A stretch of DNA of 7,833 nt from a bacterium. Lineage in GTDB: Bacteria; Latescibacterota; UBA2968. Below are positions 1 through 5,693 of the stretch, one piece after another. The stretch lies in NCBI GenBank assembly GCA_027296045.1, contig JAPUJS010000509.1, forward strand, positions 1-7,833. The letters are read 5' to 3'. The notes under the pieces are model-generated. The model ran no database searches. It was not told where the DNA came from and saw only the letters and a list, made by a program, of their open reading frames with translations. A program made the position numbers and the translations under genes. Position 1 is the first letter of the stretch. Every line of letters begins with the position of its first letter.

Positions 1-199
1 CTTTTTCCAGTGCCTCTTCCAAATCGGCATAGACACAAACCACTTTCCTGTGTTGATCTTTCCCGGCCTGATCGCACACATCCGAATCTGGATCGTATAA
101 CACCACCTCAGACACCCAATCGGAATGTTGCAGGGTCCTCAAATGTGCCCAGGTGTGGGGATGTGTTAACCCAAAAATACCGACTCGAACCGATTCCAT
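1..199 (-). CDS. Gfo/Idh/MocA-family oxidoreductase, N-terminal part (runs off the window)
   Basis: This is the first 66 codons of a gene that continues beyond position 1. The start is ATG at 199-197, preceded by GGGGAG six bases upstream. The protein opens with MESVRVGIFGLTHPHTWAHL, a beta strand followed by a glycine turn (G7, G10) and the THPH pattern typical of N-terminal NAD(P)-binding Rossmann domains in this family. A second strand follows ending in an acidic residue (VVLYDPD, residues 32-38), which usually contacts the cofactor ribose. Members oxidise or reduce sugars, inositols and related polyols, but the substrate cannot be told because the catalytic EKP motif and the C-terminal domain lie outside. 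It begins 23 bases after the ion-channel stop, so the two may be co-transcribed. It is distinct in sequence from the other family member in this window (5672-4479). Family call is firm; function is unknown. Confidence 0.8.
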   Translation of the reverse strand, partial: MESVRVGIFGLTHPHTWAHLRTLQHSDWVSEVVLYDPDSDVCDQAGKDQHRKVVCVYADLEEALEK

Positions 200-222
200 T
201 TCGTTCTCCCCAGTAAATCATA

Positions 223-954
223 TTAAAATTGCGCGCCGCAATATTTGCAATAATGTGCATCCATGTCATGCCCTTCTGCCCCACACGCCTGACACGCCCT
301 GGTGTTCACCTCCTCCCGATCCATCGCCCGTGCAATTTCCGCCGACACGATCCCGGTTGGCACAGCAATCATCCCGTATCCCAGAATCATAATCACAGCC
401 GCCACCGCCTGACCCAAATTGGTCTTGGGCGAAATATCACCATATCCCACTGTCGTCAGAGTCACAATTGCCCAGTAGATGCACCGGGGAATGCTCGTAA
501 ATCCATCTTTTTCATCCTCAATAACATACATCAGCGAGCCAAAAATAACGGTAACGGTCAACACCGCAAACAGAAACACAATAATCTTTCGCCGGCTTGC
601 CTGGAGGGATTGCACGAGAAAGTTCGCTTCGCTGATATACTGCACAAATTTGAGCACGCGAAAAATACGAAGCACACGCAGAATGCGGATCACCAGCAAG
701 TACTGACTGCCGGGCAATAGCAGACTCAGATAGGTGGGCACAACCGCCAATAAGTCCACCACGCCGAAAAAGCTTCGGGCATATAAACTGGGATGTCGAA
801 CACTGACCAGACGAAGGAAATATTCCACCGTAAACAGAATGGTAAAAAACCATTCCCCAACCGTAATCGCCTCGCCATAGGCCTCCCGAACCCGGGCTAT
901 ACTGTCCAGCATCACCAGACAGACACTCAGAAGAATGCTGATAATCAGCACCAC
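223..954 (-). CDS. Voltage-gated potassium-type ion channel with C-terminal zinc ribbon
   Basis: Predicted six-transmembrane inner-membrane cation channel. Visible in order: S1 (about residues 1-18), S2 (34-52), S3 (62-80), an S4 voltage-sensor helix with a basic residue every third position (R90, R93, R96, R99, K102), S5 (123-146), the pore helix with potassium selectivity filter TVGYGD (168-173), and S6 (180-209). After S6 comes a short linker and a CxxC...CxxC zinc ribbon (C221, C224, C236, C239), a tail not usual for small prokaryotic channels. Start choice is a problem: the first normal start codon is the GTG at 954, but the 26 codons upstream in frame still encode family-like sequence (HEIIFEADTPIGKAFD directly precedes it). 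That stretch has no ATG, GTG, TTG or CTG and is closed by an in-frame TAA at 1035-1033. Without it, the start of S1 and the amphipathic N-terminus are lost. Either a rare start codon is used or the gene carries a nonsense change. Family call is strong; integrity is uncertain. Confidence 0.88.
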   Translation of the reverse strand: MVLIISILLSVCLVMLDSIARVREAYGEAITVGEWFFTILFTVEYFLRLVSVRHPSLYARSFFGVVDLLAVVPTYLSLLLPGSQYLLVIRILRVLRIFRVLKFVQYISEANFLVQSLQASRRKIIVFLFAVLTVTVIFGSLMYVIEDEKDGFTSIPRCIYWAIVTLTTVGYGDISPKTNLGQAVAAVIMILGYGMIAVPTGIVSAEIARAMDREEVNTRACQACGAEGHDMDAHYCKYCGAQF

Positions 955-1064
955 ATCGAAAGCCTTGCCGATCGGTGTATCGGCTTCGAAAATGATTTCG
1001 TGGAGCGTATTCTGCCACGTCCGTTCGGGGCGTTATAAGGGCATCTTGGCCATGGGCAATCCGA

Positions 1065-1268
1065 TTACAAATAAGGTCCCACTTCTGTTTTCAATGCATT
1101 CAGATACGTCCACTCATCTCCTGGATCCTGGAAAATCAGCGAATAAGGCCCTTCAAACCCTGCTTTCTGCGACAAATCGAGGCATCGCACAAATGCCTCC
1201 CGTACTTCAAAGTGGCAATATACATGATCAAAGAACCTGGAATCAAGCCCATAAAAAATGGCCTGCAC
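1065..1268 (-). pseudogene. Short ORF resembling the C-terminal end of a xylose-isomerase-like TIM-barrel protein; probable remnant
   Basis: A 67-codon reading frame between the cold-shock gene and the channel gene. Its only start is a GTG lying in the loop of the cold-shock terminator, with no Shine-Dalgarno sequence, so it is unlikely to be translated as it stands. The residues nevertheless look protein-like. The second half (KAGFEGPYSLIFQDPGDEW and the closing EVGPYL) recalls the last strand and helix of sugar phosphate isomerase/epimerase (AP endonuclease 2-type) TIM barrels, where a GxxGPxxLxF...GDEWE...PYL pattern is common. I infer a leftover 3' end of such a gene, for example after a deletion. 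It could also be chance coding or a small unrelated protein. The family resemblance is from memory of the pattern, not a search. Confidence 0.3.
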
Positions 1269-1284
1269 GTAAAAGGCAGGCCAT
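1253..1284 (-). terminator. Intrinsic terminator of the cold-shock gene
   Basis: On the minus strand ATGGCCTGC (1284-1276) pairs perfectly with GCAGGCCAT (1266-1258) across a nine-base loop, and is followed at once by a run of six T (1258-1253, the first overlapping the stem). It lies 25 bases after the cold-shock stop codon. A perfect GC-containing stem plus a T run is the standard rho-independent form. It isolates the cold-shock gene from the channel gene downstream. Confidence 0.88.
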
Positions 1285-1309
1285 ATGAACTTGGTCTTTT
1301 CGATGCCGG

Positions 1310-1603
1310 TTAGAAAGAGGCCGGGGCATCTTCCTCATCTTCCTCACCGCCATCCTCATCTTCCTCAACGCTATCTTCTACAGGAGCCGGAGCACCACCA
1401 CTACTAGGTTTCGTCACATTGGCGGCCTGGAGACCTTTGGGGCCCTGTACGATGTCAAATTCAACCATTTCGCCTTCAGTCAAAGACTTAAACCCATCCA
1501 TCTGAATCGCAGAATAATGGACAAAAACGTCTTCGCCAGCATCTTGTTCAATAAACCCAAATCCCTTGGCATCATTGAACCATTTGATTTTACCGATCGG
1601 CAT
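1310..1603 (-). CDS. csp: Cold-shock domain protein with long acidic C-terminal tail
   Basis: Small single-stranded nucleic-acid-binding protein acting in the cytoplasm, typically as an RNA chaperone. Residues 1-66 form the complete cold-shock (OB-fold) domain, with GKIKWFNDAKGFGFI at the N-terminus (RNP1, KGFGFI at 13-18), RNP2 as DVFVHYSAI (25-33), and the usual closing GPKGLQAANV (54-63). Typical bacterial family members stop at about 65-70 residues; this one continues to 97 with a Pro/Ala/Gly linker and a strongly acidic tail, EEDEDGGEEDEEDAPASF, partly built from a 21-base tandem repeat. The start ATG at 1603 is preceded by AGAAAGG with eight bases of spacing. It has its own 199-base leader and its own terminator, so it is probably a single-gene transcript. 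Leader-mediated temperature control is known for the family but not shown here. Domain call is certain; the role of the tail is unknown. Confidence 0.96.
   Translation of the reverse strand: MPIGKIKWFNDAKGFGFIEQDAGEDVFVHYSAIQMDGFKSLTEGEMVEFDIVQGPKGLQAANVTKPSSGGAPAPVEDSVEEDEDGGEEDEEDAPASF
1332..1367. repeat. Two-copy 21-base direct repeat inside the cold-shock gene tail
   Basis: The 15-base string TCCTCATCTTCCTCA occurs at 1332-1346 and again at 1353-1367, a period of 21 bases or exactly seven codons. On the minus strand it encodes the Glu/Asp-rich segments of the tail. The in-frame period suggests that the tail grew by slippage or unequal duplication. Confidence 0.75.
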
Positions 1604-1672
1604 ACTACAAACCTTTCTGTGAAGATGTGAAAACTACCTACTCACTTCCTACAACCCTTCCTGAGACTCTTT

Positions 1673-1701
1673 GATTTACATGATTTTGCTTGAAAAAGCA
1701 A
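1673..1701 (-). promoter_or_regulatory. Possible promoter of the cold-shock gene
   Basis: Reading the minus strand, TTGCTT (1701-1696) and TAAATC (1678-1673) are 17 bases apart, an acceptable sigma70-type spacing, although each matches the consensus at only about half its positions. A TG directly precedes the -10 candidate. If used, the message would have a leader of about 65 bases. The -35 candidate forms one arm of a perfect 6-bp inverted repeat (TTGCTT/AAGCAA, 1686-1691 and 1696-1701, four-base loop), which might be a binding site or chance. Weak evidence. Confidence 0.25.
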
Positions 1702-1722
1702 GTGGTTTCTTTGCATCCACCA

Positions 1723-1744
1723 CATCCCCGGCTTTGGGGGGATG
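1723..1744 (-). other. Stem-loop between the THUMP gene and the cold-shock gene
   Basis: CATCCCC (1744-1738 on the minus strand) pairs with GGGGATG (1729-1723) around an eight-base loop. It sits about 60 bases after the THUMP stop codon and upstream of the putative cold-shock promoter. No T run follows, so it is not a classical intrinsic terminator. It may protect the 3' end of the upstream operon message or belong to a longer cold-shock leader. I see no other structure in the 1604-1802 gap apart from this hairpin and the smaller one at 1686-1701. Confidence 0.4.
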
Positions 1745-1802
1745 GCTTTCCAAGGGCCGGCAATCTATCAATCCCTTGTTTATCAACCATTAAACGATCT
1801 TA

Positions 1803-2918
1803 TCAGCCGATTTTCTGGATCAAACATACCGACGGCCTTTTGCCACGTAAATGAATGGTCTGCTCCATCAAGATCTTAAACCCCCCTACCTCATCGATCA
1901 CTCCTCGGGACTGCATGCGCCCATCCAATAAAAAAACTGCCCGTCTACCAGGTCTCAAGACCCGACGTATCTCACCCACCCATTTGGATAAGAAAAGGGG
2001 AGGCTCTCCTTTGCGCCTGAGTAGATTGCCCACCACCTTATCAACGGTTGCATCCCGAAAAGGGATGTCCGTGGCATCAAAGCACATCAAACGTCCTGGA
2101 ACCAGTGCCTCCTGGAGATTCGCCGAAGCGGCAAGCAGCACCTCCGGATAGACGTCTCCCCCGATCAGAGCTTGCACCTTGTTACCCAACCCCATTTCGA
2201 TCAGGGCGGTTGCTCCACCACATCGAGGATCCAGGATGACATCCCGGGGATCTATCCCCAAAATCAGGGAAAGACAATATGCCAGAACCGGCTCGGGATC
2301 GCCCTCGACACGAACCCTTCGATAGGTCCGTTCTCGCACAGTACGATCGGAGAGCTGCAGGCCAAACAGGGCTCGTTTTCCAATCACTTGAAGTCGGAGC
2401 GGATAAGGCCGTTCTGCTTCTTCCAGATCAACCTCATATTTCATGTCCAGGACCGTTCGCACAACCTGGTGCATTTCACTGGCCGAGAACCGGTGTCTCG
2501 ATCCAACCGTGCAGGACAGTTGAAATCCGGGCAGCCCTTTCGGTCCATGAAGGATATCGTGGAGCACTGCAGCCGGAACCAGGTCCACCCGGGCAACGCG
2601 TTCGGCAATTCGAATCAGACCCGGCTGACCGACCGTAATCCCCCGGATATCGTCCAACAATGCAAACACCTGCTCGACCGACCGCAGGTTCAGAAGATGC
2701 TTTGGACTTCGGGTGTAGGTAAAAAAAATGCGCCCATGCCGCCTGCTGCGTTCGATCCGGACGTGGGTCAGAGACTTCAGATGGGCTTTCAGATCTTTTA
2801 AGACCACATCCTCCAGTCCCCCAATCGTTGTGACATAAAAATTGCGAACCTTTTCAACCGGAAGCTCGGGCCGATCTGGTTCTTCGATTTCTAATAATTC
2901 GTCGTGAAACGCAGCCAT
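1803..2918 (-). CDS. THUMP-domain RNA methyltransferase-like protein (altered catalytic motif)
   Basis: A 371-residue cytoplasmic protein with the architecture of THUMP-containing tRNA guanine-N2 methyltransferases (Trm14/TrmN, THUMPD2/3 type). Residues about 25-175 hold the ferredoxin-like plus THUMP RNA-binding part (FYVTTIGGLEDVVLKDL at 27-43; LSCTVGSRHRFSASE at 134-148). Residues 176-200 are the family linker ending in RERTYRR. The Rossmann methyltransferase part has motif I LDPRCGGATALIEMG (229-243), where DPxCGxGTxxIE is expected, motif II GGDVYPEVLLAA (253-264), and an acidic motif III FDATDIPF (280-287). The catalytic N/D-P-P-Y/F motif is expected right after VDKVVG, but here reads NLLR (298-301), and G-A replaces G-T in motif I. 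So substrate methylation is doubtful, though SAM binding may persist. The start at 2918 has GGAAAG upstream. It follows the nucleotidase-fold gene by 36 bases. Family call strong; activity uncertain. Confidence 0.82.
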   Translation of the reverse strand: MAAFHDELLEIEEPDRPELPVEKVRNFYVTTIGGLEDVVLKDLKAHLKSLTHVRIERSRRHGRIFFTYTRSPKHLLNLRSVEQVFALLDDIRGITVGQPGLIRIAERVARVDLVPAAVLHDILHGPKGLPGFQLSCTVGSRHRFSASEMHQVVRTVLDMKYEVDLEEAERPYPLRLQVIGKRALFGLQLSDRTVRERTYRRVRVEGDPEPVLAYCLSLILGIDPRDVILDPRCGGATALIEMGLGNKVQALIGGDVYPEVLLAASANLQEALVPGRLMCFDATDIPFRDATVDKVVGNLLRRKGEPPLFLSKWVGEIRRVLRPGRRAVFLLDGRMQSRGVIDEVGGFKILMEQTIHLRGKRPSVCLIQKIG

Positions 2919-2954
2919 TCAATCTTTCCGCTTGAAAACCAAAAGATATTCCAA

Positions 2955-4454
2955 CTACTCGACACCATCCTGTAGCTTCGACGCAGCTCGGTAACGACTG
3001 TCCACCTGCCCACGGATGGTCCCCTGCTCCTGGATATAACGTCCCAACAGATCTCGGATCAGGTCTCCGGGCCGTTCGGTCTGATAGGTCTTAAATGCAT
3101 CGGCCTCCTTTTCAATTGCCACCGAATAGGTCTTGTCGAGAGCCAACGGCTTGCCCGTCTCCAAGTTGATGCCTACAATCCGATCCCCTTTCGGCCGGTC
3201 CAGGTCGTATAAAATTTCCACCCCGGAAGGATAAAAAAAGGCGTCAACCCGATCCAACCCGGCCTCGAACATAGCTTTCAGAACTTCGCCTTTTAACCGC
3301 ACCACAGCAACCCGGTGCGCCCGTCCATAAATCCGATACAGATCCAGTGCACGGATCGGACCGGGTGAAAGATTTCCGCGCACCGAAGTCGCAGCAACCA
3401 GCCCCACCTCCGCTCCCGATGCTTGCCGGATCAGGTCTGCAAGAAGGTATCCCATCGCTGCATCGCCTCCCTCCTGTTCCCCAAACCCCCCTGAAGCCTG
3501 TCCCAGGACCGAGACAACCGGAACGCCTTCTCCCCGAAAAGGCAGAGTCCAATCTGCCAGCATCTCCTCTGCCCCATCCGGCCCTGGTTCTTCCAATAGG
3601 ATCAACTGACCTGTTGCGCTCGTGACCCTTCCGCCGACGAGTGTCAGATCAATACGCCCCAAAAACTGCCCATCTGCCCCGGCCTGCCGGATCTGCACTC
3701 CATTGACTTCTCGCAACCCGGCGGAGGCCTGCTCGGAATAGGTTCCGACAATCACGTCGATGCCTTCGACCGAAACCGCCAGCGTCGAATCAACTGCATA
3801 ATCTTGATGGCTCAGCACAACCAGCACATCGGCTTGCTGTCGAAGGATCGGCACATAATATTGGGCAGCCAAAACAGGATCGCCTTGCCAAATGCTTGTA
3901 CTGGCCTGACTCAGACCCAGCACACCCACCCGGACACCCCCCGTCCGGATCAGGGCATAGGGTTGGACTTGAAACAGAAAACGCCCGGTCTGCGGGCGAT
4001 GCAAATTGGCCCCCAAAACAGGAAACGCTGCTTTCCGCATAAACCCCGTGAACAAATCCAAAGGGAGCCCCAGTTCTCGCTGTCCCGGCACCAAGGCATC
4101 ATATCCCGCCCGTCCCAGGAACATCACCGTCGGAGACTCCTGCCCTGCCCCGTGTGCAAACGCCCCTTCAAACCCTGTCATGGTATTTCCAGCATCCAGC
4201 AGCAGAACGGCACCTTGTGTTTGCTCGATCTGCTTTTTGATTGCTCCCGCTTTCAGGATTTGCTCAAACCTGCCCGCCATATCGTTGGTATGCAACAGCG
4301 TCAGATGGGTTTCCTGTGCAAAAACACTGTTGCACCAGATCCCTAGCATCGCCCCCAGGCGGAACCACAATTTCCAGGTGCTGACCGCTTCGTGCCGGAG
4401 CATTTCCTGCCAGAGCACCTTTTTTTTTCTGCCATCATAAGAAACTTTGAACAT
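2955..4454 (-). CDS. Exported 5'-nucleotidase (UshA)-fold protein, probably catalytically inactive
   Basis: A 499-residue two-domain protein. The N-terminus is basic (RKKK) and then carries a hydrophobic signal segment ending near VFA-QE (about residue 46), so it should be exported to the periplasm. Residues 50-285 match the calcineurin-like metallophosphoesterase domain, and 310-480 match the C-terminal nucleotide-binding domain (MGYLLADLIRQASGAEVGL at 334-352, then TSVRGNLSPGPI and DLYRIYG). Normal members hydrolyse extracellular nucleotides with two metal ions. Most ligands are altered here: HTNDxH is HTNDMA (58-60; Asp kept, His lost), GD is GN (89-90), GNHE is GQRE (124-127), and GGHSH is GTYSE (237-241). 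Only D58 and H216 (LSH) clearly remain. The C-terminal GNL is GYL (335-337) and the GGDGY substrate loop is missing. It lies 24 bases after the oxidoreductase gene. The start ATG at 4454 is set by the strong ribosome site just upstream; a later Met (18) would give a shorter, more usual signal peptide. Likely a binding or scaffold protein. Confidence 0.85.
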   Translation of the reverse strand: MFKVSYDGRKKKVLWQEMLRHEAVSTWKLWFRLGAMLGIWCNSVFAQETHLTLLHTNDMAGRFEQILKAGAIKKQIEQTQGAVLLLDAGNTMTGFEGAFAHGAGQESPTVMFLGRAGYDALVPGQRELGLPLDLFTGFMRKAAFPVLGANLHRPQTGRFLFQVQPYALIRTGGVRVGVLGLSQASTSIWQGDPVLAAQYYVPILRQQADVLVVLSHQDYAVDSTLAVSVEGIDVIVGTYSEQASAGLREVNGVQIRQAGADGQFLGRIDLTLVGGRVTSATGQLILLEEPGPDGAEEMLADWTLPFRGEGVPVVSVLGQASGGFGEQEGGDAAMGYLLADLIRQASGAEVGLVAATSVRGNLSPGPIRALDLYRIYGRAHRVAVVRLKGEVLKAMFEAGLDRVDAFFYPSGVEILYDLDRPKGDRIVGINLETGKPLALDKTYSVAIEKEADAFKTYQTERPGDLIRDLLGRYIQEQGTIRGQVDSRYRAASKLQDGVE

Positions 4455-4460
4455 CCAACA

Positions 4461-4473
4461 TCCTTTCCCCTTT
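4461..4473 (-). promoter_or_regulatory. Ribosome binding site for the nucleotidase-fold gene
   Basis: AAAGGGGAAAGGA on the minus strand, six bases (TGTTGG) before ATG 4454-4452. A second ATG at 4461-4459 overlaps its end, is out of frame, and is too close to be served by it. This supports the long N-terminus over internal Met18. Confidence 0.6.
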
Positions 4474-4478
4474 GGGAG

Positions 4479-5672
4479 TCAATCCATCAGATCCTTGTGT
4501 TCCGCCGCTTCCGGTTCCCATCCCAGGCGTTTTCCCTCGGCAGCCAGCCACTCGCCAACAGGCCGGGGCATCTCAATCGGATCTCCCAACCCAGCCTCTT
4601 TTCGCCACCGCAAAAGCGGATGATCTCGTTCTTTTTGGGGCAACACAACCGGCTTTTGATAAGCTCCCGATTCAAAAATCGCCATTAATACTTCCAGCAC
4701 ATGCCGCCCCTCTTCCCCACTACACGGGTGGGCACAATCTTCGTCCAGGGCAAAAACATAATCGTCTGCATACAAATAATCGTCCAGACTTGCCCCGTTC
4801 CCCGAGTCGAAATGATCTGGAATATCCTGCTCAAGCGCCTTCCATTCCGTCCCTTCACTTCCGGGCAAAAAATGCGGAACAGGCAACCACCAGGCTGCCC
4901 GATTGTGCCAGAGCAAACGGCCTTCGGTGCCATAGGCAACAAACCCATGGGCCGTTGAATCGACCGTCGGAAAACGGTGCTGGGTTATGGTAGCCGTCAC
5001 GTTGCGGTCAAATTCCAGTGTTGCTGTAATATGTTCGCCGGCAATAATGCCCATGCCGCTGGGAGACGGAACCACATCTTTGGGTGTGACCGGCTGCCCG
5101 TTGGTGAGCAAACTGGCAGAGACCCGACGGCAATGTCCTGTCAGCGCTAGCATCGCATTGATTGTGTGGGTCCCGATATTCATCAGCCCGTAACCACCAT
5201 AATACCCTTTTCCACTGGCTTCGATATGTCGGAGTTGGCCGATTTTTCCGTCCTGGAATGCCTTCACCACGGCTTTCAGACATGTACCGGATCTGCCCTG
5301 GTGGTGGACGGCGATTTTTGCACCCTTTTTGCCTGCTTTTTCCAGAAGCTGATCGGCCTGGCTCAAATCGACACAAATGGGCTTTTCCACATCAATATGC
5401 ACACCCTCATAATCCAGCACGCCCATACACAAGGGATAGTGGAATTCTGTTCCGGTGGGTACGGTGACAATATCTGGCTGGGTTTCTTCAATCATCTGGT
5501 TGAAATCTGAAAATCGTTCGGACACGCCCAGTAAATCCCCCAGGGTCTCCAACCGTTCCGGGATTAAATCACATAATCCGACCACCTCGGTACGTGGATG
5601 TGCCCGGTAAGCCCGCCCCCCGGCCGTCCCCCGGCCCCGACACCCGAGAATTGCCACTCGATACGTTTTCAT
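4479..5672 (-). CDS. Gfo/Idh/MocA-family oxidoreductase
   Basis: Complete 397-residue cytoplasmic NAD(P)-dependent dehydrogenase of the Gfo/Idh/MocA family. Residues 1-120 are the Rossmann domain: YRVAILGCRGRGTAGG carries the glycine-rich loop (G10, G13, G15), and VVGLCDLIPERL (30-41) has the acidic residue that ends strand 2. The catalytic-lysine motif is EKP (96-98). The C-terminal alpha/beta domain follows, with MNIGTHTINAM (164-174) matching the GxHxxD helix; H169 is kept, while the Asp three positions later is Asn (N172). The end (EEGRHVLEVLMAIFESGA, then PVVLP and HPLLRW) is typical of longer family members from environmental bacteria. No signal peptide is present, unlike the glycoside hydrolase 109-type members. 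The substrate, probably a sugar or polyol derivative, cannot be deduced. ATG 5672 is preceded by GGGAGGA, a strong site. The gene sits 21 bases after the threonine aldolase and 24 before the nucleotidase-fold gene, so operonic expression is likely. Confidence 0.93.
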   Translation of the reverse strand: MKTYRVAILGCRGRGTAGGRAYRAHPRTEVVGLCDLIPERLETLGDLLGVSERFSDFNQMIEETQPDIVTVPTGTEFHYPLCMGVLDYEGVHIDVEKPICVDLSQADQLLEKAGKKGAKIAVHHQGRSGTCLKAVVKAFQDGKIGQLRHIEASGKGYYGGYGLMNIGTHTINAMLALTGHCRRVSASLLTNGQPVTPKDVVPSPSGMGIIAGEHITATLEFDRNVTATITQHRFPTVDSTAHGFVAYGTEGRLLWHNRAAWWLPVPHFLPGSEGTEWKALEQDIPDHFDSGNGASLDDYLYADDYVFALDEDCAHPCSGEEGRHVLEVLMAIFESGAYQKPVVLPQKERDHPLLRWRKEAGLGDPIEMPRPVGEWLAAEGKRLGWEPEAAEHKDLMD

Positions 5673-5693
5673 CGTCTATTCCTCCCATAAAGC

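Noticed and set aside
229..720. A 163-codon open frame on the plus strand
   Set aside because: It is the shadow of the channel gene, whose selectivity filter and voltage sensor are unmistakable; the product is His/Asn-rich noise.
518..1018. A 166-codon minus-strand frame overlapping the channel gene
   Set aside because: It is in another frame of the same strand with no domain signal; it does not explain the missing channel start either.
1686..1701. Perfect 6-bp inverted repeat as an intrinsic terminator
   Set aside because: The stem is short and no T run follows on either strand; kept only as a possible part of the cold-shock promoter region.
2172..2801. A 209-codon open frame on the plus strand
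   Set aside because: It is antisense to the THUMP gene, which has clear family motifs; the plus-strand product shows none.
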